64,000 nucleotides of DNA from Vibrio gigantis (GCF_024347515.1 NZ_AP025492.1:2542001-2606000), one strand, 5' to 3'; positions 32,590 through 42,980 are shown, numbered from the stretch's first letter. The notes: generated from the letters alone by a model not told the origin. Numbers and translations: made by a program.

Positions 32590-33030
32590 CTAGTTCCTAT
32601 TGGGATGATTTAAAATGTGGTCTTCCCAATCCACCACATCAATTTCATACACGACTTTGTTGCGAACGCTTTCACCTGCTGCGTGCATCTCTGATTTTGA
32701 TCCGGTGATCAATGGGTGCCATTCTGGGATCGGCTTAGATTCTGATAGTAGACGGTAAGCACAAGTGTCTGGTAGCCAGTGAAACTCATCGATCTTGTCA
32801 CGAGTTAGCTTCAAACACTCTTCACCTGAAGTGAAGCGATTTGGGTAGTCCTTACACGAACATGTTTTGTCGTTTAACCAGCTACACGCCACATTGGTGT
32901 AGTAAACTTCATCGCTATCTTCATCCATAAGCTTATGTAGGCAGCACTTACCACAACCGTCACACAGAGATTCCCACTCTTGCTCGGACATCTGCTCTAG
33001 TGTTTTTTCTTGCCAAAATGGATTCGTCAT
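32590..33030 (-). CDS. ycgN: YcgN-like UPF0260 cysteine-cluster protein; 3' end supplied by prophage
   Basis: 146 aa. The [12 protein letters not shown] cluster (near residues 23-34) and further Cys residues in [15 protein letters not shown] identify the UPF0260/YkgJ-type metal-binding family. The last codons after the attR core (GAC CAC ATT TTA AAT CAT CCC AAT AGG AAC TAG) are phage-derived; the original end is at 813-843. The product is longer by one Asn than the pre-integration protein. Neighbour is the ykgJ-like gene, divergent. Function of the family is unknown. Confidence 0.9.
   Translation of the reverse strand: MTNPFWQEKTLEQMSEQEWESLCDGCGKCCLHKLMDEDSDEVYYTNVACSWLNDKTCSCKDYPNRFTSGEECLKLTRDKIDEFHWLPDTCAYRLLSESKPIPEWHPLITGSKSEMHAAGESVRNKVVYEIDVVDWEDHILNHPNRN
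32615..32624. other. attR core
   Basis: ATGTGGTCTT identical to 834-843, inside the 3' end of ycgN. Confidence 0.8.
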
Positions 33031-33189
33031 AGGATTACTTCTTACTCTTTTACTGGGGTGCGTGTTATACCGCTAGCCCATAAAAAGTTCAAGGATAATA
33101 ATTGTTCATTCTTTGATCCAATCAATAGCTGTCACTGCCATTATTTTTTGCTACTATCGCGCACCCTGTTATTTAGTGAGTTTAATTTG

Positions 33190-33438
33190 ATGGAATGTCG
33201 CCTAGGTTGTGGAGCTTGTTGTATCGCTCCGAGTATTACATCTGCTATTCCTGGAATGCCTAATGGCAAGCCTGCTGGCGTACGCTGCATCCAATTAAAT
33301 GAGCAAGATCTATGCAAGTTATTTGGTCAACCTTCACGCCCGAAGGTATGTCATCAATTCAAAGCTTGCCCTGTCATTTGTGGTAAAACCGACCAAGAAG
33401 CCCTTGATAACCTGATCGAGTTAGAAGCAATTACCTAA
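33190..33438 (+). CDS. YkgJ-family cysteine cluster protein
   Basis: 82 aa from ATG 33190, where the family's MECRLGCGACC start begins; longer upstream sequence overlaps the ycgN promoter. Cys motif CRLGCGACC, later CIQLNEQDLC and VCHQFKACPVICG fit PF03692-type putative zinc or iron-sulfur binding proteins. GTGAG precedes the start. Confidence 0.85.
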   Translation: MECRLGCGACCIAPSITSAIPGMPNGKPAGVRCIQLNEQDLCKLFGQPSRPKVCHQFKACPVICGKTDQEALDNLIELEAIT

Positions 33439-33538
33439 GATTATCTGACCTTTTCTTTCTCCTATATGCTCAAGATTTCACAATTCTGCGAAATCTAAAC
33501 TATCTTGTTGATACTGGTACAGATTAATAAGGATCGTT

Positions 33539-34228
33539 ATGAATAGGTATATCGCAGAAATGTTTGGTACATTTTGGTTGGTATTAGGTGGTTGTGGTAG
33601 TGCTGTCTTAGCAGCCGCTTTTCCCGATGTCGGTATTGGCTTGCTCGGGGTCTCTCTTGCCTTTGGTTTAACCGTGCTCACCATGGCTTTTGCTATCGGG
33701 CATATATCCGGTTGTCACCTCAACCCTGCTGTTACTATCGGCCTTTGGAGTGGCGGACGCTTTGATGCCAAAGATGTCGCACCTTATATTATTGCCCAAG
33801 TAATTGGCGGTATTATCGCAGGTGGTGTGTTATTTGTGATTGCTTCAGGCCAAGCTGGCTTTGATGCTGCGGCGTCTGGTTTTGCTTCCAATGGTTATGG
33901 AGAACACTCACCGGGCGGTTACTCGCTCACAGCGGCTCTCGTTTGTGAAGTGGTCGTGACCATGGTGTTCCTATTCGTGATCATGGGCGCGACTGATTCA
34001 AAAGCACCTACTGGGTTTGCACCTATCGCGATTGGCCTCTGTTTAACCTTGATTCATCTTATCAGTATCCCTGTAACGAACACTTCTGTGAACCCAGCTC
34101 GAAGTACTGGAGTAGCAGTATTTGTCGGTGATTGGGCTGTTTCGCAACTATGGCTATTCTGGGTTGCACCGATTATCGGTGCCGTGATTGGCGCGATGAT
34201 CTACAAAGCAGTGAGAGGTTCAGATTAA
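33539..34228 (+). CDS. aqpZ: Aquaporin Z
   Basis: 229 aa with six membrane helices and both NPA loops (HLNPAVTI near 62-69 and SVNPARST near 183-190). Arg after the second NPA and the [10 protein letters not shown] helix are typical AqpZ. It conducts water. A bidirectional terminator separates it from recR. Confidence 0.93.
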   Translation: MNRYIAEMFGTFWLVLGGCGSAVLAAAFPDVGIGLLGVSLAFGLTVLTMAFAIGHISGCHLNPAVTIGLWSGGRFDAKDVAPYIIAQVIGGIIAGGVLFVIASGQAGFDAAASGFASNGYGEHSPGGYSLTAALVCEVVVTMVFLFVIMGATDSKAPTGFAPIAIGLCLTLIHLISIPVTNTSVNPARSTGVAVFVGDWAVSQLWLFWVAPIIGAVIGAMIYKAVRGSD

Positions 34229-34274
34229 GCTCAGAGAAGTGTTTTGAAACAGAAACCTTTGAGAACCATAAAAG

Positions 34275-34313
34275 AAAAAGCCGCTCAGTGATAATTCACC
34301 AAGCGGCTTTTTT
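34275..34313. terminator. Bidirectional terminator aqpZ/recR
   Basis: AAAAGCCGCT/AGCGGCTTTT stem with an internal small hairpin and TTTTTT. Confidence 0.85.
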
Positions 34314-34911
34314 AGATCTTATGACGACCGAGTAAGGAGTGCGAAAGCGTGGTGCCATCCACCAGCTCTAGCTCACCACCAACGGGAACACCATGAGCGA
34401 TACGGCTTGCGTTCACTTCATGGGCATTACATAGCTCAGCAATGTAGTGCGCTGTTGCTTCCCCTTCAACTGTCGGGTTGGTCGCTAGGATTACTTCAGA
34501 GATATCACCACGACGCAGACGGTAGTCCAAAACATCGAGACCGATATCGCTTGGACCAATACCATCAAGTGGTGAAAGGTGACCCATAAGCACAAAGTAA
34601 CGACCAGAATATTGGCCTGTTGCTTCGATAGCTGCAATATCTGCAGGGCTCTCTACTACACAGATTTGACCATTTTCCTGACGTTTAGGATTGGTACAAA
34701 TGTGGCAGGTATCTTCTTCAGTAAAAGTACGACACTCATTACAGTGACCAATTTCGGTCATTGCTTGGCTAAGAGCCTCAGCCAGCTGTAGGCCGCCTTT
34801 TCTATCGCGCTGTAACAAATGAAAGGCCATACGCTGCGCCGACTTGGGGCCAACCCCAGGTAGACAACGTAAGGCCTCCATCAAATGCTCCAGCATATGA
34901 CTGGTACGCAT
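34312..34911 (-). CDS. recR: Recombination protein RecR
   Basis: 199 aa. HhH region [17 protein letters not shown], zinc finger [16 protein letters not shown], Toprim [17 protein letters not shown]. RecFOR-pathway clamp that loads RecA. It lies in the conserved dnaX-ybaB-recR block. Confidence 0.97.
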   Translation of the reverse strand: MRTSHMLEHLMEALRCLPGVGPKSAQRMAFHLLQRDRKGGLQLAEALSQAMTEIGHCNECRTFTEEDTCHICTNPKRQENGQICVVESPADIAAIEATGQYSGRYFVLMGHLSPLDGIGPSDIGLDVLDYRLRRGDISEVILATNPTVEGEATAHYIAELCNAHEVNASRIAHGVPVGGELELVDGTTLSHSLLGRHKI

Positions 34912-34988
34912 ATTTAACCGTTCTAATTTTCAAGTAACGATTTACTCAAGATAAACCGCAGCTTGAATAAACCCTTAGAAGTAGTTTC

Positions 34989-35318
34989 TTAGAAAGGCAT
35001 CTTCATACCTGGTGGAAGTTGCATTCCGCCAGTTACGCTAGCCATTTTCTCTTTTTGAGTTTCTTCAACGCGACGAGCCGCATCGTTGAAAGCAGCAGCG
35101 ATAAGATCTTCAAGCATCTCTTTATCGTCTTCCATTAGGCTTTCATCGATATCAACACGGCGAACGCTGTGGCTACCAGTGATCGTTACTTTTACAAGGC
35201 CAGCACCTGACTCACCTGTAACTTCCATATTTGCGATTTCTTCTTGAAGCTTTTGCATGCGCTCTTGCATTTGCTGGGCTTGCTTCATCATGTTGCCCAT
35301 ACCGCCTTTACCAAACAT
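34989..35318 (-). CDS. ybaB: YbaB/EbfC nucleoid-associated protein
   Basis: 109 aa; N-terminal [19 protein letters not shown] helix and [19 protein letters not shown] core. DNA-binding dimer. Conserved position between dnaX and recR. Confidence 0.96.
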   Translation of the reverse strand: MFGKGGMGNMMKQAQQMQERMQKLQEEIANMEVTGESGAGLVKVTITGSHSVRRVDIDESLMEDDKEMLEDLIAAAFNDAARRVEETQKEKMASVTGGMQLPPGMKMPF

Positions 35319-35468
35319 GTTAATACTCTCTGGTCTAATTGGTTTATTAAAATTAATTAAGCTATAGGAGCTTAAATGGGGGTTAAACTGTGTGATTCAA
35401 CCCCTCGATGTTCAGTTCTCAGATTTGCTTATCTGGGATGATACGTCGGTCACTCAACGAGAAACACT

Positions 35469-37697
35469 CTAGATAGGGCGAACACTGTCTCTGTCGAGCT
35501 CTGCAGCAAAACGCCTTTCAATAAACTGTACGTTGGCATCGTTTTCCAAAGCGGTAAACGCGTCTTTCAACTTACCTTGATACAATCTTTCTCGTAACTC
35601 TAGTGGCGTTTCTCCACCATCACCGATTTCAACACTCAAATGGTACTCTTCTCCAAGCACAGTATTGAGTGACTGCAATAGCTCACTCTGCGCACGGTCC
35701 GTATTCAAGTGAGCTTGGCTCGCTCTTAACGTTAGGGTGATTGATGTGTCGTTTTTAGCAAACACTGAGTTCAACGCTAACTGTTCAACAAGCTTGGCTG
35801 TCTCTAGCTTTTGAATCGTGGCGGACCATTCATCTTGAGCAATCGACTCTTGAAGCAATTTATCGACCATTTCTGGTGTCTTAATATGCTCTAACGCGCG
35901 CTTGATCTGAGTAGGTGTAAGCTCTTTATTCACCTCTTTTACTACAGGTTTAGACGGTTTCCAGCGATAAGGTTCATTATCATTGGTTACATTTTCTGTC
36001 GAAGAGGCTGATAAAGAAGCTGGCGACACCCGCTCAGAACCACCGTGTTGCTGAGCAACTCGATCAAGAACTGAAGTTTTAGCTGGTGTCGCTTTAGCCT
36101 TTTTTGGCGCTGATCCTTTGTTTTCTGCGGCACTGCCTCTGCGTTGAGAACGCAATTGGTGGCGTAAACCACTGACAGGCGAAGCCGGACGTTCTGATTG
36201 TCCTTGCGGAGCAGTCGAAGCAGGTGGCGCTGAAGGTGCAGCGTTTTGTGGCTGAGCTGGAGCTTGATTCTGATAATTCGCTTGTTGAGGCTGTTCTGCA
36301 CCGTAGCTAGGACGTTCGTCATAAGCCGGTGGCGCATCATACTGACTGTGCGGGTAATCCTGCTCAGGATAACCTTGGTTGCCAGAATGGTCAGCGTAAC
36401 CTTGCGAATCTGAATACTGTGCTGGATTCTGCTGCGGAGCCTGTTGTACTGGTTGCTGCTGCATAGCTTGCTGTTGAGGCACCTGTTGTTGCATCTGCGG
36501 CTGTCTCGGAGCTGCCATTGGCGCAGGTTGACTCACAGGTTGAGCAACGTTCTGAGTCGGTGCGACAACAGGAGTTGTCGACTGAGTAGAGATAGCCGTT
36601 GCTACATTTTGCTCTGCAGGTCTAAATGCCAACATACGTAAAACCACCATCTCAACACCAACACGAGCGGTTGGCGATAATGGTAAATCTTCGCGACCTT
36701 TCAGCACTATCTGGTAATAAAGCTGAATATCTTGTGGGCTTAATGCTTTGCTAAGCAGTTCAAGCTTCTCTGCGTCAGGCTGAGCTTTGTCTAAGGTAGA
36801 CGGCAACGCTTGATACATAGCTAGACGATGCAATTGAGCTGCAAGCTGATTCAACAAACCATCCCACTCTACGCCATTCTCAGCAAGGCTTTGGATACAC
36901 GCCATCGCTTGTTGCGGCTGCTTACTGCTAATCGCTTCAAGTAAGTGGATAGCTTGGTCGGTATCTAGCGTCCCAAGCATGTGGGCAACAGTGTCTGTTA
37001 CTACATTGCCGTTACCTAAAGCGATAGCTTGGTCAGTGAGGCTTAACGCATCACGCATACTACCGTCAGCAGCATGAGCGATCATTCCAAGCGCACGAGA
37101 CTCAGACGTTACATTCTCTTGTTCAAGAATATGGTCGAGCTGCTCGTGAATATTATCAACGCTGATCGGCTTAAGGTGGAACTGCAGACAACGCGACAAG
37201 ATAGTCACTGGCAGCTTTTGCGGATCAGTCGTTGCGAGCAAAAATTTCACATACTCAGGCGGCTCTTCTAGCGTCTTTAGAAGTGCGTTGAAACTGTGCC
37301 TAGAAAGCATGTGTACTTCATCGATAAGGTAAACCTTAAAGCGACCACGCGCTGGCTTGTACTGAACATTGTCCAGAAGCTCACGGGTATCTTCTACCTT
37401 GGTACGTGATGCCGCATCGATCTCTAATAGGTCAACAAAGCGACCTTCATCGATTTCTTTACAAGTTGCACATTCACCACAGGGGGTTGAAGTAATGCCT
37501 GTTTCACAGTTGAGTCCCTTAGCAAACAAACGGCCGATAGTCGTTTTACCGACACCGCGCGTTCCGCTAAATAGGTAAGCATGGTGCAACCTATTTTGGC
37601 TAAGGGCATTCTCTAATGCTGTTAAAACATGGGCTTGACCAACCACTTCTTTGAATTTGGTTGGTCGCCATTTTCGCGCTAACGCAAGATAGCTCAT
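35469..37697 (-). CDS. dnaX: DNA polymerase III tau subunit (gamma by frameshift)
   Basis: 742 aa. Walker A GTRGVGKTT, zinc site CETGITSTPCGECATC, Walker B LIDEVHML, sensor LATTDPQKLP. Residues about 375-500 are a Gln/Pro-rich linker that makes it longer than E. coli DnaX (643). C-terminal tau domains follow. A slippery site at 36099-36105 would give gamma of about 534 aa. It loads the beta clamp and bridges polymerases. Confidence 0.96.
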   Translation of the reverse strand: MSYLALARKWRPTKFKEVVGQAHVLTALENALSQNRLHHAYLFSGTRGVGKTTIGRLFAKGLNCETGITSTPCGECATCKEIDEGRFVDLLEIDAASRTKVEDTRELLDNVQYKPARGRFKVYLIDEVHMLSRHSFNALLKTLEEPPEYVKFLLATTDPQKLPVTILSRCLQFHLKPISVDNIHEQLDHILEQENVTSESRALGMIAHAADGSMRDALSLTDQAIALGNGNVVTDTVAHMLGTLDTDQAIHLLEAISSKQPQQAMACIQSLAENGVEWDGLLNQLAAQLHRLAMYQALPSTLDKAQPDAEKLELLSKALSPQDIQLYYQIVLKGREDLPLSPTARVGVEMVVLRMLAFRPAEQNVATAISTQSTTPVVAPTQNVAQPVSQPAPMAAPRQPQMQQQVPQQQAMQQQPVQQAPQQNPAQYSDSQGYADHSGNQGYPEQDYPHSQYDAPPAYDERPSYGAEQPQQANYQNQAPAQPQNAAPSAPPASTAPQGQSERPASPVSGLRHQLRSQRRGSAAENKGSAPKKAKATPAKTSVLDRVAQQHGGSERVSPASLSASSTENVTNDNEPYRWKPSKPVVKEVNKELTPTQIKRALEHIKTPEMVDKLLQESIAQDEWSATIQKLETAKLVEQLALNSVFAKNDTSITLTLRASQAHLNTDRAQSELLQSLNTVLGEEYHLSVEIGDGGETPLELRERLYQGKLKDAFTALENDANVQFIERRFAAELDRDSVRPI
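36099..36105 (-). other. dnaX: dnaX gamma frameshift heptamer A-AAA-AAG
   Basis: Codons CCA AAA AAG (531-533) give A-AAA-AAG; the -1 frame reads GGC TAA. Upstream AAAGGA resembles the stimulatory Shine-Dalgarno of the E. coli site. Confidence 0.75.
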
Positions 37698-37715
37698 GAA
37701 TAATTCCGAAAAGGA

Positions 37716-38261
37716 TTAGTGACCGTCGAATTCGCAGATGCTAAACACTTCTAGACCTAAGCCTTGTAAGCGCTTGTCACCACCGATTTCTGGAAGATTA
37801 ATAACAAATGCAGCGTGTTCTACCACACCACCAAGTTGACGAATCAACTTTGTTGTTGCTTCAATCGTACCGCCCGTTGCTAGCAAATCATCAACCATCA
37901 AGACTTTATCGCCTTCAACGATAGCGTCAGTATGGATTTCTAGCGTATCTGTACCGTACTCAAGCTCATAAGATTGTGCCACAGTTTCACGAGGCAGCTT
38001 GCCCGGTTTACGAACAGGGATAAAACCAACACCCAGCTCTAGTGCCAAAGGCGCACCAAATAAGAAACCACGAGCTTCGGTACCAACGATCTTAGTAAAG
38101 CCCATGTCCTTATATGTATCCGCTAACAGGTCGATAGTCGCTTTGTAAGCTGCTGGGTCTTCCATCAAGCTTGTTACGTCACGGAACAAAATACCCGCTT
38201 TAGGGTAATCAGGAATGCTTTTGATGCTTGCTTTGATCAGAGAGATTTTTTCTGTGTTCAT
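37716..38261 (-). CDS. apt: Adenine phosphoribosyltransferase
   Basis: 181 aa from ATG 38261, the usual family start. PRPP motif [13 protein letters not shown] and ARGFLFG. Salvages adenine to AMP. Neighbour of dnaX and ybaN as in other gammaproteobacteria. Confidence 0.95.
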   Translation of the reverse strand: MNTEKISLIKASIKSIPDYPKAGILFRDVTSLMEDPAAYKATIDLLADTYKDMGFTKIVGTEARGFLFGAPLALELGVGFIPVRKPGKLPRETVAQSYELEYGTDTLEIHTDAIVEGDKVLMVDDLLATGGTIEATTKLIRQLGGVVEHAAFVINLPEIGGDKRLQGLGLEVFSICEFDGH

Positions 38262-38422
38262 AATCTTATGCACTTCATTAGGCCGCTTTCCAAACTCTCG
38301 TTAACGAATCAAACATCAACGCTTGGAATTAAGGAAAGGTACGATTGGTATTCATTGCAACGAGAGTCATAACTCTGATTGCTGAAATAATAAACGCCCG
38401 CTATACAAGCAGGCACACTGGC

Positions 38423-38821
38423 TTAATGGTAGTGATTTTCTTTGCTGTCAGCAACCAACTCATGGGTTGGAAGCCGCATAAACCATGTGAGAAGAATAAC
38501 AAGTACGCAAATTAGGAAAACCTTGACCCAAATGATGGGGGCAAAGTAGATGGATAACGCGAAACTCAACAAGATAAAGAATACGCCACGGGTTTTAACT
38601 TGTTTGGTGACGGCACCGTGTTGGTACCAATTGTTCAACAAAGGACCCAACGTTTTATGTTCATGCATCCATTTGTGAACTTTCGGATTGCTTCGCATGA
38701 AGCAAGCGCTAGCAAGAAGGAGAAAAGGAGTGGTTGGCAGAACGGGCAAAACTATCCCTAGAACTGCGAGAAAGATACAAAGGCCACCAGCAATATTGAG
38801 GCTTAAAACTCGAACGCTAAT
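38423..38821 (-). CDS. ybaN: DUF454 inner membrane protein, ATT start
   Basis: 132 aa. Family hallmark LPVLPTTPFLLLASACF, HKWMHEH, four hydrophobic helices. No ATG, GTG or TTG lies in frame between the upstream TAA and the middle of helix one (TTG 38749). ATT at 38821 has AAGGAGG with five-base spacing, and starting there restores the N-terminus (SVRVLSLNIAGGLCIFLAV) that aligns with E. coli YbaN. ATT is a very rare start codon, best known from infC. An ATT start is the likeliest reading. Confidence 0.75.
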   Translation of the reverse strand: MSVRVLSLNIAGGLCIFLAVLGIVLPVLPTTPFLLLASACFMRSNPKVHKWMHEHKTLGPLLNNWYQHGAVTKQVKTRGVFFILLSFALSIYFAPIIWVKVFLICVLVILLTWFMRLPTHELVADSKENHYH

Positions 38822-38868
38822 TGTGGCCTCCTTGAGTTAGCTATCACCAGTCGGCGACGACAGCGTAA

Positions 38869-39006
38869 CTAGAATGTTGCGTAACCATTGAATACACGGA
38901 TCAACGTAAGCGTTGCAGGTAGTAATGGAATCATTAAAAATGCGGCTAAAAATCCTAAAAAGTAGAATACATTAAACGGGTCTTGAAAGTCTTTGTTATC
39001 TGCCAT
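38869..39006 (-). CDS. Small membrane protein, 45 aa
   Basis: ATG 39006 with AAGAAG upstream; polar start MADNKDFQDPF then two hydrophobic stretches (VFYFLGFLAAFLMIPLLPAT). Ends 47 bases before ybaN starts. Unknown; composition and ribosome site support a real small gene. Confidence 0.6.
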   Translation of the reverse strand: MADNKDFQDPFNVFYFLGFLAAFLMIPLLPATLTLIRVFNGYATF

Positions 39007-39154
39007 GATTGCTTCTTGTTTTTGTTAGTAAAGGTAAGTATCCGGCGAACCAAACCCGCTTTGCTAAATAGACATTTAACAAAAAAGGCATAGCCACACC
39101 ATTTGCGCAACTATACCTTAATCAATTATTCACAAAAACCGAGGAAATATAGGG

Positions 39155-40258
39155 TTAATCAGTAGACCCTTGGTGTATGTCTAAACTAAAACTTGCCGAT
39201 CCAAGCAAGCTCAACGAAAGTTGGCAGCCCTTTTCAATCGGAAGATCTCTTGTAATAAAGTTCTTCTTACAGTTCTCACCCAAGCGTTCGCCCGCTGCAA
39301 TATGTTGATTCAATTCACCATTCGACCATTGCCCATCTAAGCCCGCAGGCAAAATGGATATGGTTCCCTCAGCGAGGTTAGCAACACCAAACAGAGCATT
39401 AACAGGGGTGGAGCATTTCGAGCAACGTATCCCCTTTTCTAAGATTTCAGCAATATCTTTGAGATCAACATTAAAATCTTTTCTGTTTCTTATGTAATCG
39501 TGGAACAACGCTCTCACCAACAGTGTTGTCGCGGAGCCACCATTATCTGAAGAGGATGAATCGACAAGGTAAAAAGCAAACTGCCCGTTCATCATCCACG
39601 CATAATCAAAAACAAGTGGCATCATCTCTGTGGATTGCAATAAACGGTAACTGCAGCGCCAAGAACCTTGTCGTGTATCTTTTTCTGGAAGCAGCGCATG
39701 CAGTAAGTCTTTTGCTGCGCTTGGATTATCTTGAAGGTAATTCAGGTGCCAATGCAATTCCTGGTCTTCAGGGATCTCTCCCCCATCATCCACACAGAAC
39801 CACTGGCTTGAAAAATCTCGTTGGTCTGAAATGTTATCAAACGAATCTGTCAGTGTGTTCGCAATCGCACTTCCTAAGTGGCTGTGATCCTCTAAAGGTT
39901 TCGCTAAAAAATCCTTAATGCCAAATCGCAATGCTTTCGCTACATCAGACATATCATCAGTGCCGGACACAACGATCATAGGCAATGATGGGTACTCTAA
40001 ACTGAGCTCTTCCACAAGCTCTATGCCATCAAGTATCGGCATTGATAAGTCACACACAATTAAATCTGGCGCTGAGTCTCTAAGCTTTTGCAGTGCGTCC
40101 AGTCCATTTTCAGCCTCAACCACTTTATAACCGACCTTATCTAGGTACGCGCTGGTTATACGGCGAAAAATAGGATCATCATCAACCAACATCACGCATT
40201 TTTGGTTAATCACTTCCTGAGCCGAGGTCATTACTGGCTGACTGTGAGTTTTGTACAT
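39155..40258 (-). CDS. RssB-like response regulator with PP2C-like output domain
   Basis: 367 aa. Receiver domain 20-135 with acidic pocket near 26-28, phosphoacceptor Asp70 (IVCDLSMP) and Lys120 (DFLAKPL). Residues about 195-365 resemble a degenerate PP2C/SpoIIE-like domain (YAWMMNGQFAFYLVDSSSSDNGGSA). E. coli RssB, the adaptor delivering RpoS to ClpXP, has this layout. GAGG precedes the ATG. Orthology to RssB is likely but not proven here. Confidence 0.75.
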   Translation of the reverse strand: MYKTHSQPVMTSAQEVINQKCVMLVDDDPIFRRITSAYLDKVGYKVVEAENGLDALQKLRDSAPDLIVCDLSMPILDGIELVEELSLEYPSLPMIVVSGTDDMSDVAKALRFGIKDFLAKPLEDHSHLGSAIANTLTDSFDNISDQRDFSSQWFCVDDGGEIPEDQELHWHLNYLQDNPSAAKDLLHALLPEKDTRQGSWRCSYRLLQSTEMMPLVFDYAWMMNGQFAFYLVDSSSSDNGGSATTLLVRALFHDYIRNRKDFNVDLKDIAEILEKGIRCSKCSTPVNALFGVANLAEGTISILPAGLDGQWSNGELNQHIAAGERLGENCKKNFITRDLPIEKGCQLSLSLLGSASFSLDIHQGSTD

Positions 40259-40486
40259 AATCTATAACCTCACAAAACTAAGTCGAATTATTATTGTTAT
40301 CTGTTCTAAGAACTAATATAAAACTTAGTAATAAAATGCTAAATACACAAATTTGCACTCTTTACTGGTAATTCGTGACGAGGGTTGGAATACTTGTAAA
40401 TAGTGCAACGAGTTGACGTAACGCAAACATTGATCTCACTGTTACGTATAAATTAGATGAGATTGTAAACAAATGTGTCTGGATTT

Positions 40487-41362
40487 ATGAAATTAGATGA
40501 TTTAAACCTCTTTCGACTCGTCGTTGAAAATGGGAGCTACACCGCAACATCGCGCAAGACTATGATTCCGGTTGCGACCATCACACGACGCATCCAAGCC
40601 TTAGAAGATTCTTTGAACCTTAGGCTTCTCAATAGACACGCGCGTAAACTTTCTTTAACAGAGGCAGGCGAACGTTTCTTCAATGAATGCTCTCCGCTAT
40701 TGCAGCGTCTCTCTTCTACTGCAGAAGAGTTAACTGACGTGTGCAAAGGTGCTTCCGGTAAAATTCGTATTACGGCACCCTCCAACCTGACCAAGCGCAT
40801 GATGATGCCAATGTTCAGCGATTTCATGACTCAATACCCTGATATCAATATTGAGCTGATGATGAACAACCAAGCGGATCAGCTGGATCCAACTGAGTGG
40901 GACGTAATTTTCCGTGTCGGCCCACAGCGTGATTCAAGCTTAATCGCTCGAAAAATCAGTGAAGTAAAAGATATTCTTATCGCCAGCCCTGAGTATTTAG
41001 TGAAGAACCCAGCACCAAGCCATGCTGAAGAGCTAGCGAACCATTCGCTGCTCAAAGGCTACCCGCTGATTAAGTGGCAGCTGAGTAATTCGAATGAAGA
41101 GACGGTGGTGAATAGTGAAAAAGGCCGTTTCAATGCCAATGCGCTTAATGTTGTGAGACAAGCGTGTTCTGAAGGCCTAGGAATCACCCTAATGCCTGAT
41201 GTGATGATTCGTGAATACATCGAAGATGGCAGCTTGGTACAGGTCTTAGAAGACTGGAGCGCTAACCCTCGTGATATTTACATGCTTTATAACCACAAAG
41301 ACCACCTACCAGAGAAAGTTAGATTGTTTATTGATTTTGTGATCGCATACCACATTCATTAA
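40487..41362 (+). CDS. LysR-family transcriptional regulator
   Basis: 291 aa from ATG 40487. HTH LNLFRLVVENGSYTATSRKT and IQALEDSLNLRLLNRHARKL, then a periplasmic-binding-like effector domain (IRITAPSNLTKRMMMPMF). Divergent from the RssB-like gene. Target unknown. Confidence 0.93.
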   Translation: MKLDDLNLFRLVVENGSYTATSRKTMIPVATITRRIQALEDSLNLRLLNRHARKLSLTEAGERFFNECSPLLQRLSSTAEELTDVCKGASGKIRITAPSNLTKRMMMPMFSDFMTQYPDINIELMMNNQADQLDPTEWDVIFRVGPQRDSSLIARKISEVKDILIASPEYLVKNPAPSHAEELANHSLLKGYPLIKWQLSNSNEETVVNSEKGRFNANALNVVRQACSEGLGITLMPDVMIREYIEDGSLVQVLEDWSANPRDIYMLYNHKDHLPEKVRLFIDFVIAYHIH

Positions 41363-41385
41363 TGATCAATCCCCTTCTCCACAAA

Positions 41386-41418
41386 CAAAAAAACCAGAGC
41401 ATCTGCTCTGGTTTTTTA
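41386..41418. terminator. Bidirectional terminator lysR/purF
   Basis: AAAACCAGAGC/GCTCTGGTTTT stem with loop ATCT and flanking A and T runs. Confidence 0.88.
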
Positions 41419-41465
41419 TATTCTGTATCGCTAGCACTAATGAATCATTGCTAGCGTAACGCTAA

Positions 41466-42980
41466 CTAAGCGCCTTCGTTGTGTAATTCTAAGTTAGCGA
41501 GGTCTTGTTGAATCTCTCGCTGAACCTTTGAGTCATCATTACGCAAAGAGTCGAGGAAATCGAGGTAAGCTTGGTCGATATCGCCTGTTACATACTCGCC
41601 GTTAAATACAGATGTATCAAAACGAGAAATGTCTTGGTTACCCATGCCCACTGCAGAAATCAGGTCTGGTAGTGTTTGGAAAATCAATGCGTCCGCACCA
41701 ATCTGCTTACAGATCGTTTCGTTATCACGACCATGAGCAATCAGCTCTGTCGCGCTCGGCATATCAATGCCGTAAACGTTAGGGAAGCGAACCTCTGGAG
41801 CTGCTGAAACCATGAAAACCTTGTTTGCGCCAGAATCACGAGCCATCTCAATGATCTGCTCTGATGTTGTGCCGCGAACGATAGAATCGTCAACCAGTAG
41901 AACGTTCTTACCTTTAAACTCAGAGCGGATTGCGTTGAGCTTACGGCGAACCGATTTCTTGCGCTGTTGCTGGCCTGGCATGATGAACGTACGTCCAACA
42001 TAACGGTTTTTTACGAAACCTTGACGGTATGGCTTATTGATCGCTTGAGCGATGCGTAGCGCAATATCATTCGATGTTTCAGGGATTGGGATAACCACAT
42101 CAATATCTAAGTCTGCGTACTCTTCTTTAATACGCTTACCTAGCATCTCACCCATTTCAACGCGTGCGCTGTAAACCGAAATTTTGTCGATGAATGAATC
42201 TGGGCGTGCAAAGTATACAAACTCAAAGATGCATGGGTTTAGTTGTGGGTTGTCTGCACATTGTTTAGTGAAAAGTTCACCGTCGAACGTTGCGTAGATA
42301 GCTTCACCCGGTGCTACGTCGCGCATGAAGTCGAAACCAACAGCATCAAGTGCTACCGATTCAGATGCAACCATGTACTCTGTTTTACCATTAACTTCAC
42401 GCTTGCCAAGACACAATGGACGAATACCATGTGGGTCACGGAATGCGATCATACCGTGGCCGATGATCATCGCGGTTACGGCGTAAGCGCCACGAATAGT
42501 ACGATGCACGTTTGCCACAGCGCGGAAAACGTCATCTGAAGTCACGTTACCTTTAACAATATCGATCTCATGAGCCAATACGTTCAGTAGAACTTCGGAA
42601 TCAGAGGTTGTATTTACATGACGACGGTCTTTTTCGAACAACTTCTCACGAACTTCGTTAGCGTTCGTCAGGTTACCGTTGTGCGCCAACGTAATGCCAA
42701 AAGGAGAGTTTACGTAGAAAGGCTGAGCTTCAGACGCACTTGAACTACCCGCAGTAGGATAACGAACATGGCCAATACCAACTTCACCTTGTAGGCGCTG
42801 CATGTGTTTGGCTTCAAAAACATCTTTTACTAAACCGTTCGCCTTACGCAGACGGAAACGATTGCTTTCTATGGTACAAATACCAGCGGCATCTTGGCCA
42901 CGATGCTGCAATACCGTTAAAGCGTCATAAATAGACTGGTTTACAGGTGTTGAACCCACGATTCCAACAATACCACACAT
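41466..42980 (-). CDS. purF: Amidophosphoribosyltransferase
   Basis: 504 aa. N-terminal nucleophile Cys2 (MCGIVGIVG), glutamine amidotransferase domain, and PRPP motif [13 protein letters not shown]. First step of purine synthesis. In one operon after cvpA, with a PurR box upstream of cvpA. Confidence 0.98.
   Translation of the reverse strand: MCGIVGIVGSTPVNQSIYDALTVLQHRGQDAAGICTIESNRFRLRKANGLVKDVFEAKHMQRLQGEVGIGHVRYPTAGSSSASEAQPFYVNSPFGITLAHNGNLTNANEVREKLFEKDRRHVNTTSDSEVLLNVLAHEIDIVKGNVTSDDVFRAVANVHRTIRGAYAVTAMIIGHGMIAFRDPHGIRPLCLGKREVNGKTEYMVASESVALDAVGFDFMRDVAPGEAIYATFDGELFTKQCADNPQLNPCIFEFVYFARPDSFIDKISVYSARVEMGEMLGKRIKEEYADLDIDVVIPIPETSNDIALRIAQAINKPYRQGFVKNRYVGRTFIMPGQQQRKKSVRRKLNAIRSEFKGKNVLLVDDSIVRGTTSEQIIEMARDSGANKVFMVSAAPEVRFPNVYGIDMPSATELIAHGRDNETICKQIGADALIFQTLPDLISAVGMGNQDISRFDTSVFNGEYVTGDIDQAYLDFLDSLRNDDSKVQREIQQDLANLELHNEGA

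Larger units (their letters stand above)
834..32624. mobile_element. P2-type prophage of the HP1/K139 subgroup, integrated in ycgN
   Basis: The element is bounded by a 10-bp core within ycgN codons. It contains a complete set of P2-like modules: capsid (gpO, N, M, L), terminase ATPase and portal (gpP, Q) transcribed divergently, contractile tail (sheath, tube, chaperone, tape measure, baseplate J/I, hub, spike), tailspike, lysis genes, Ogr/Delta-type activator, gpA-type replication protein, CII- and CI-like regulators, cox and integrase. DUF2586-type sheath, DUF2590 and DUF2597-type proteins and a cos-like region next to attL point to the HP1/K139 branch. The cox gene is interrupted, so mobility is doubtful. 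About 31.8 kb. Confidence 0.93.

Noticed and set aside
36240..36640. Reverse-frame leucine/histidine-rich frames across dnaX
   Set aside because: These are shadows of the CAG/CCA-rich linker codons of dnaX.
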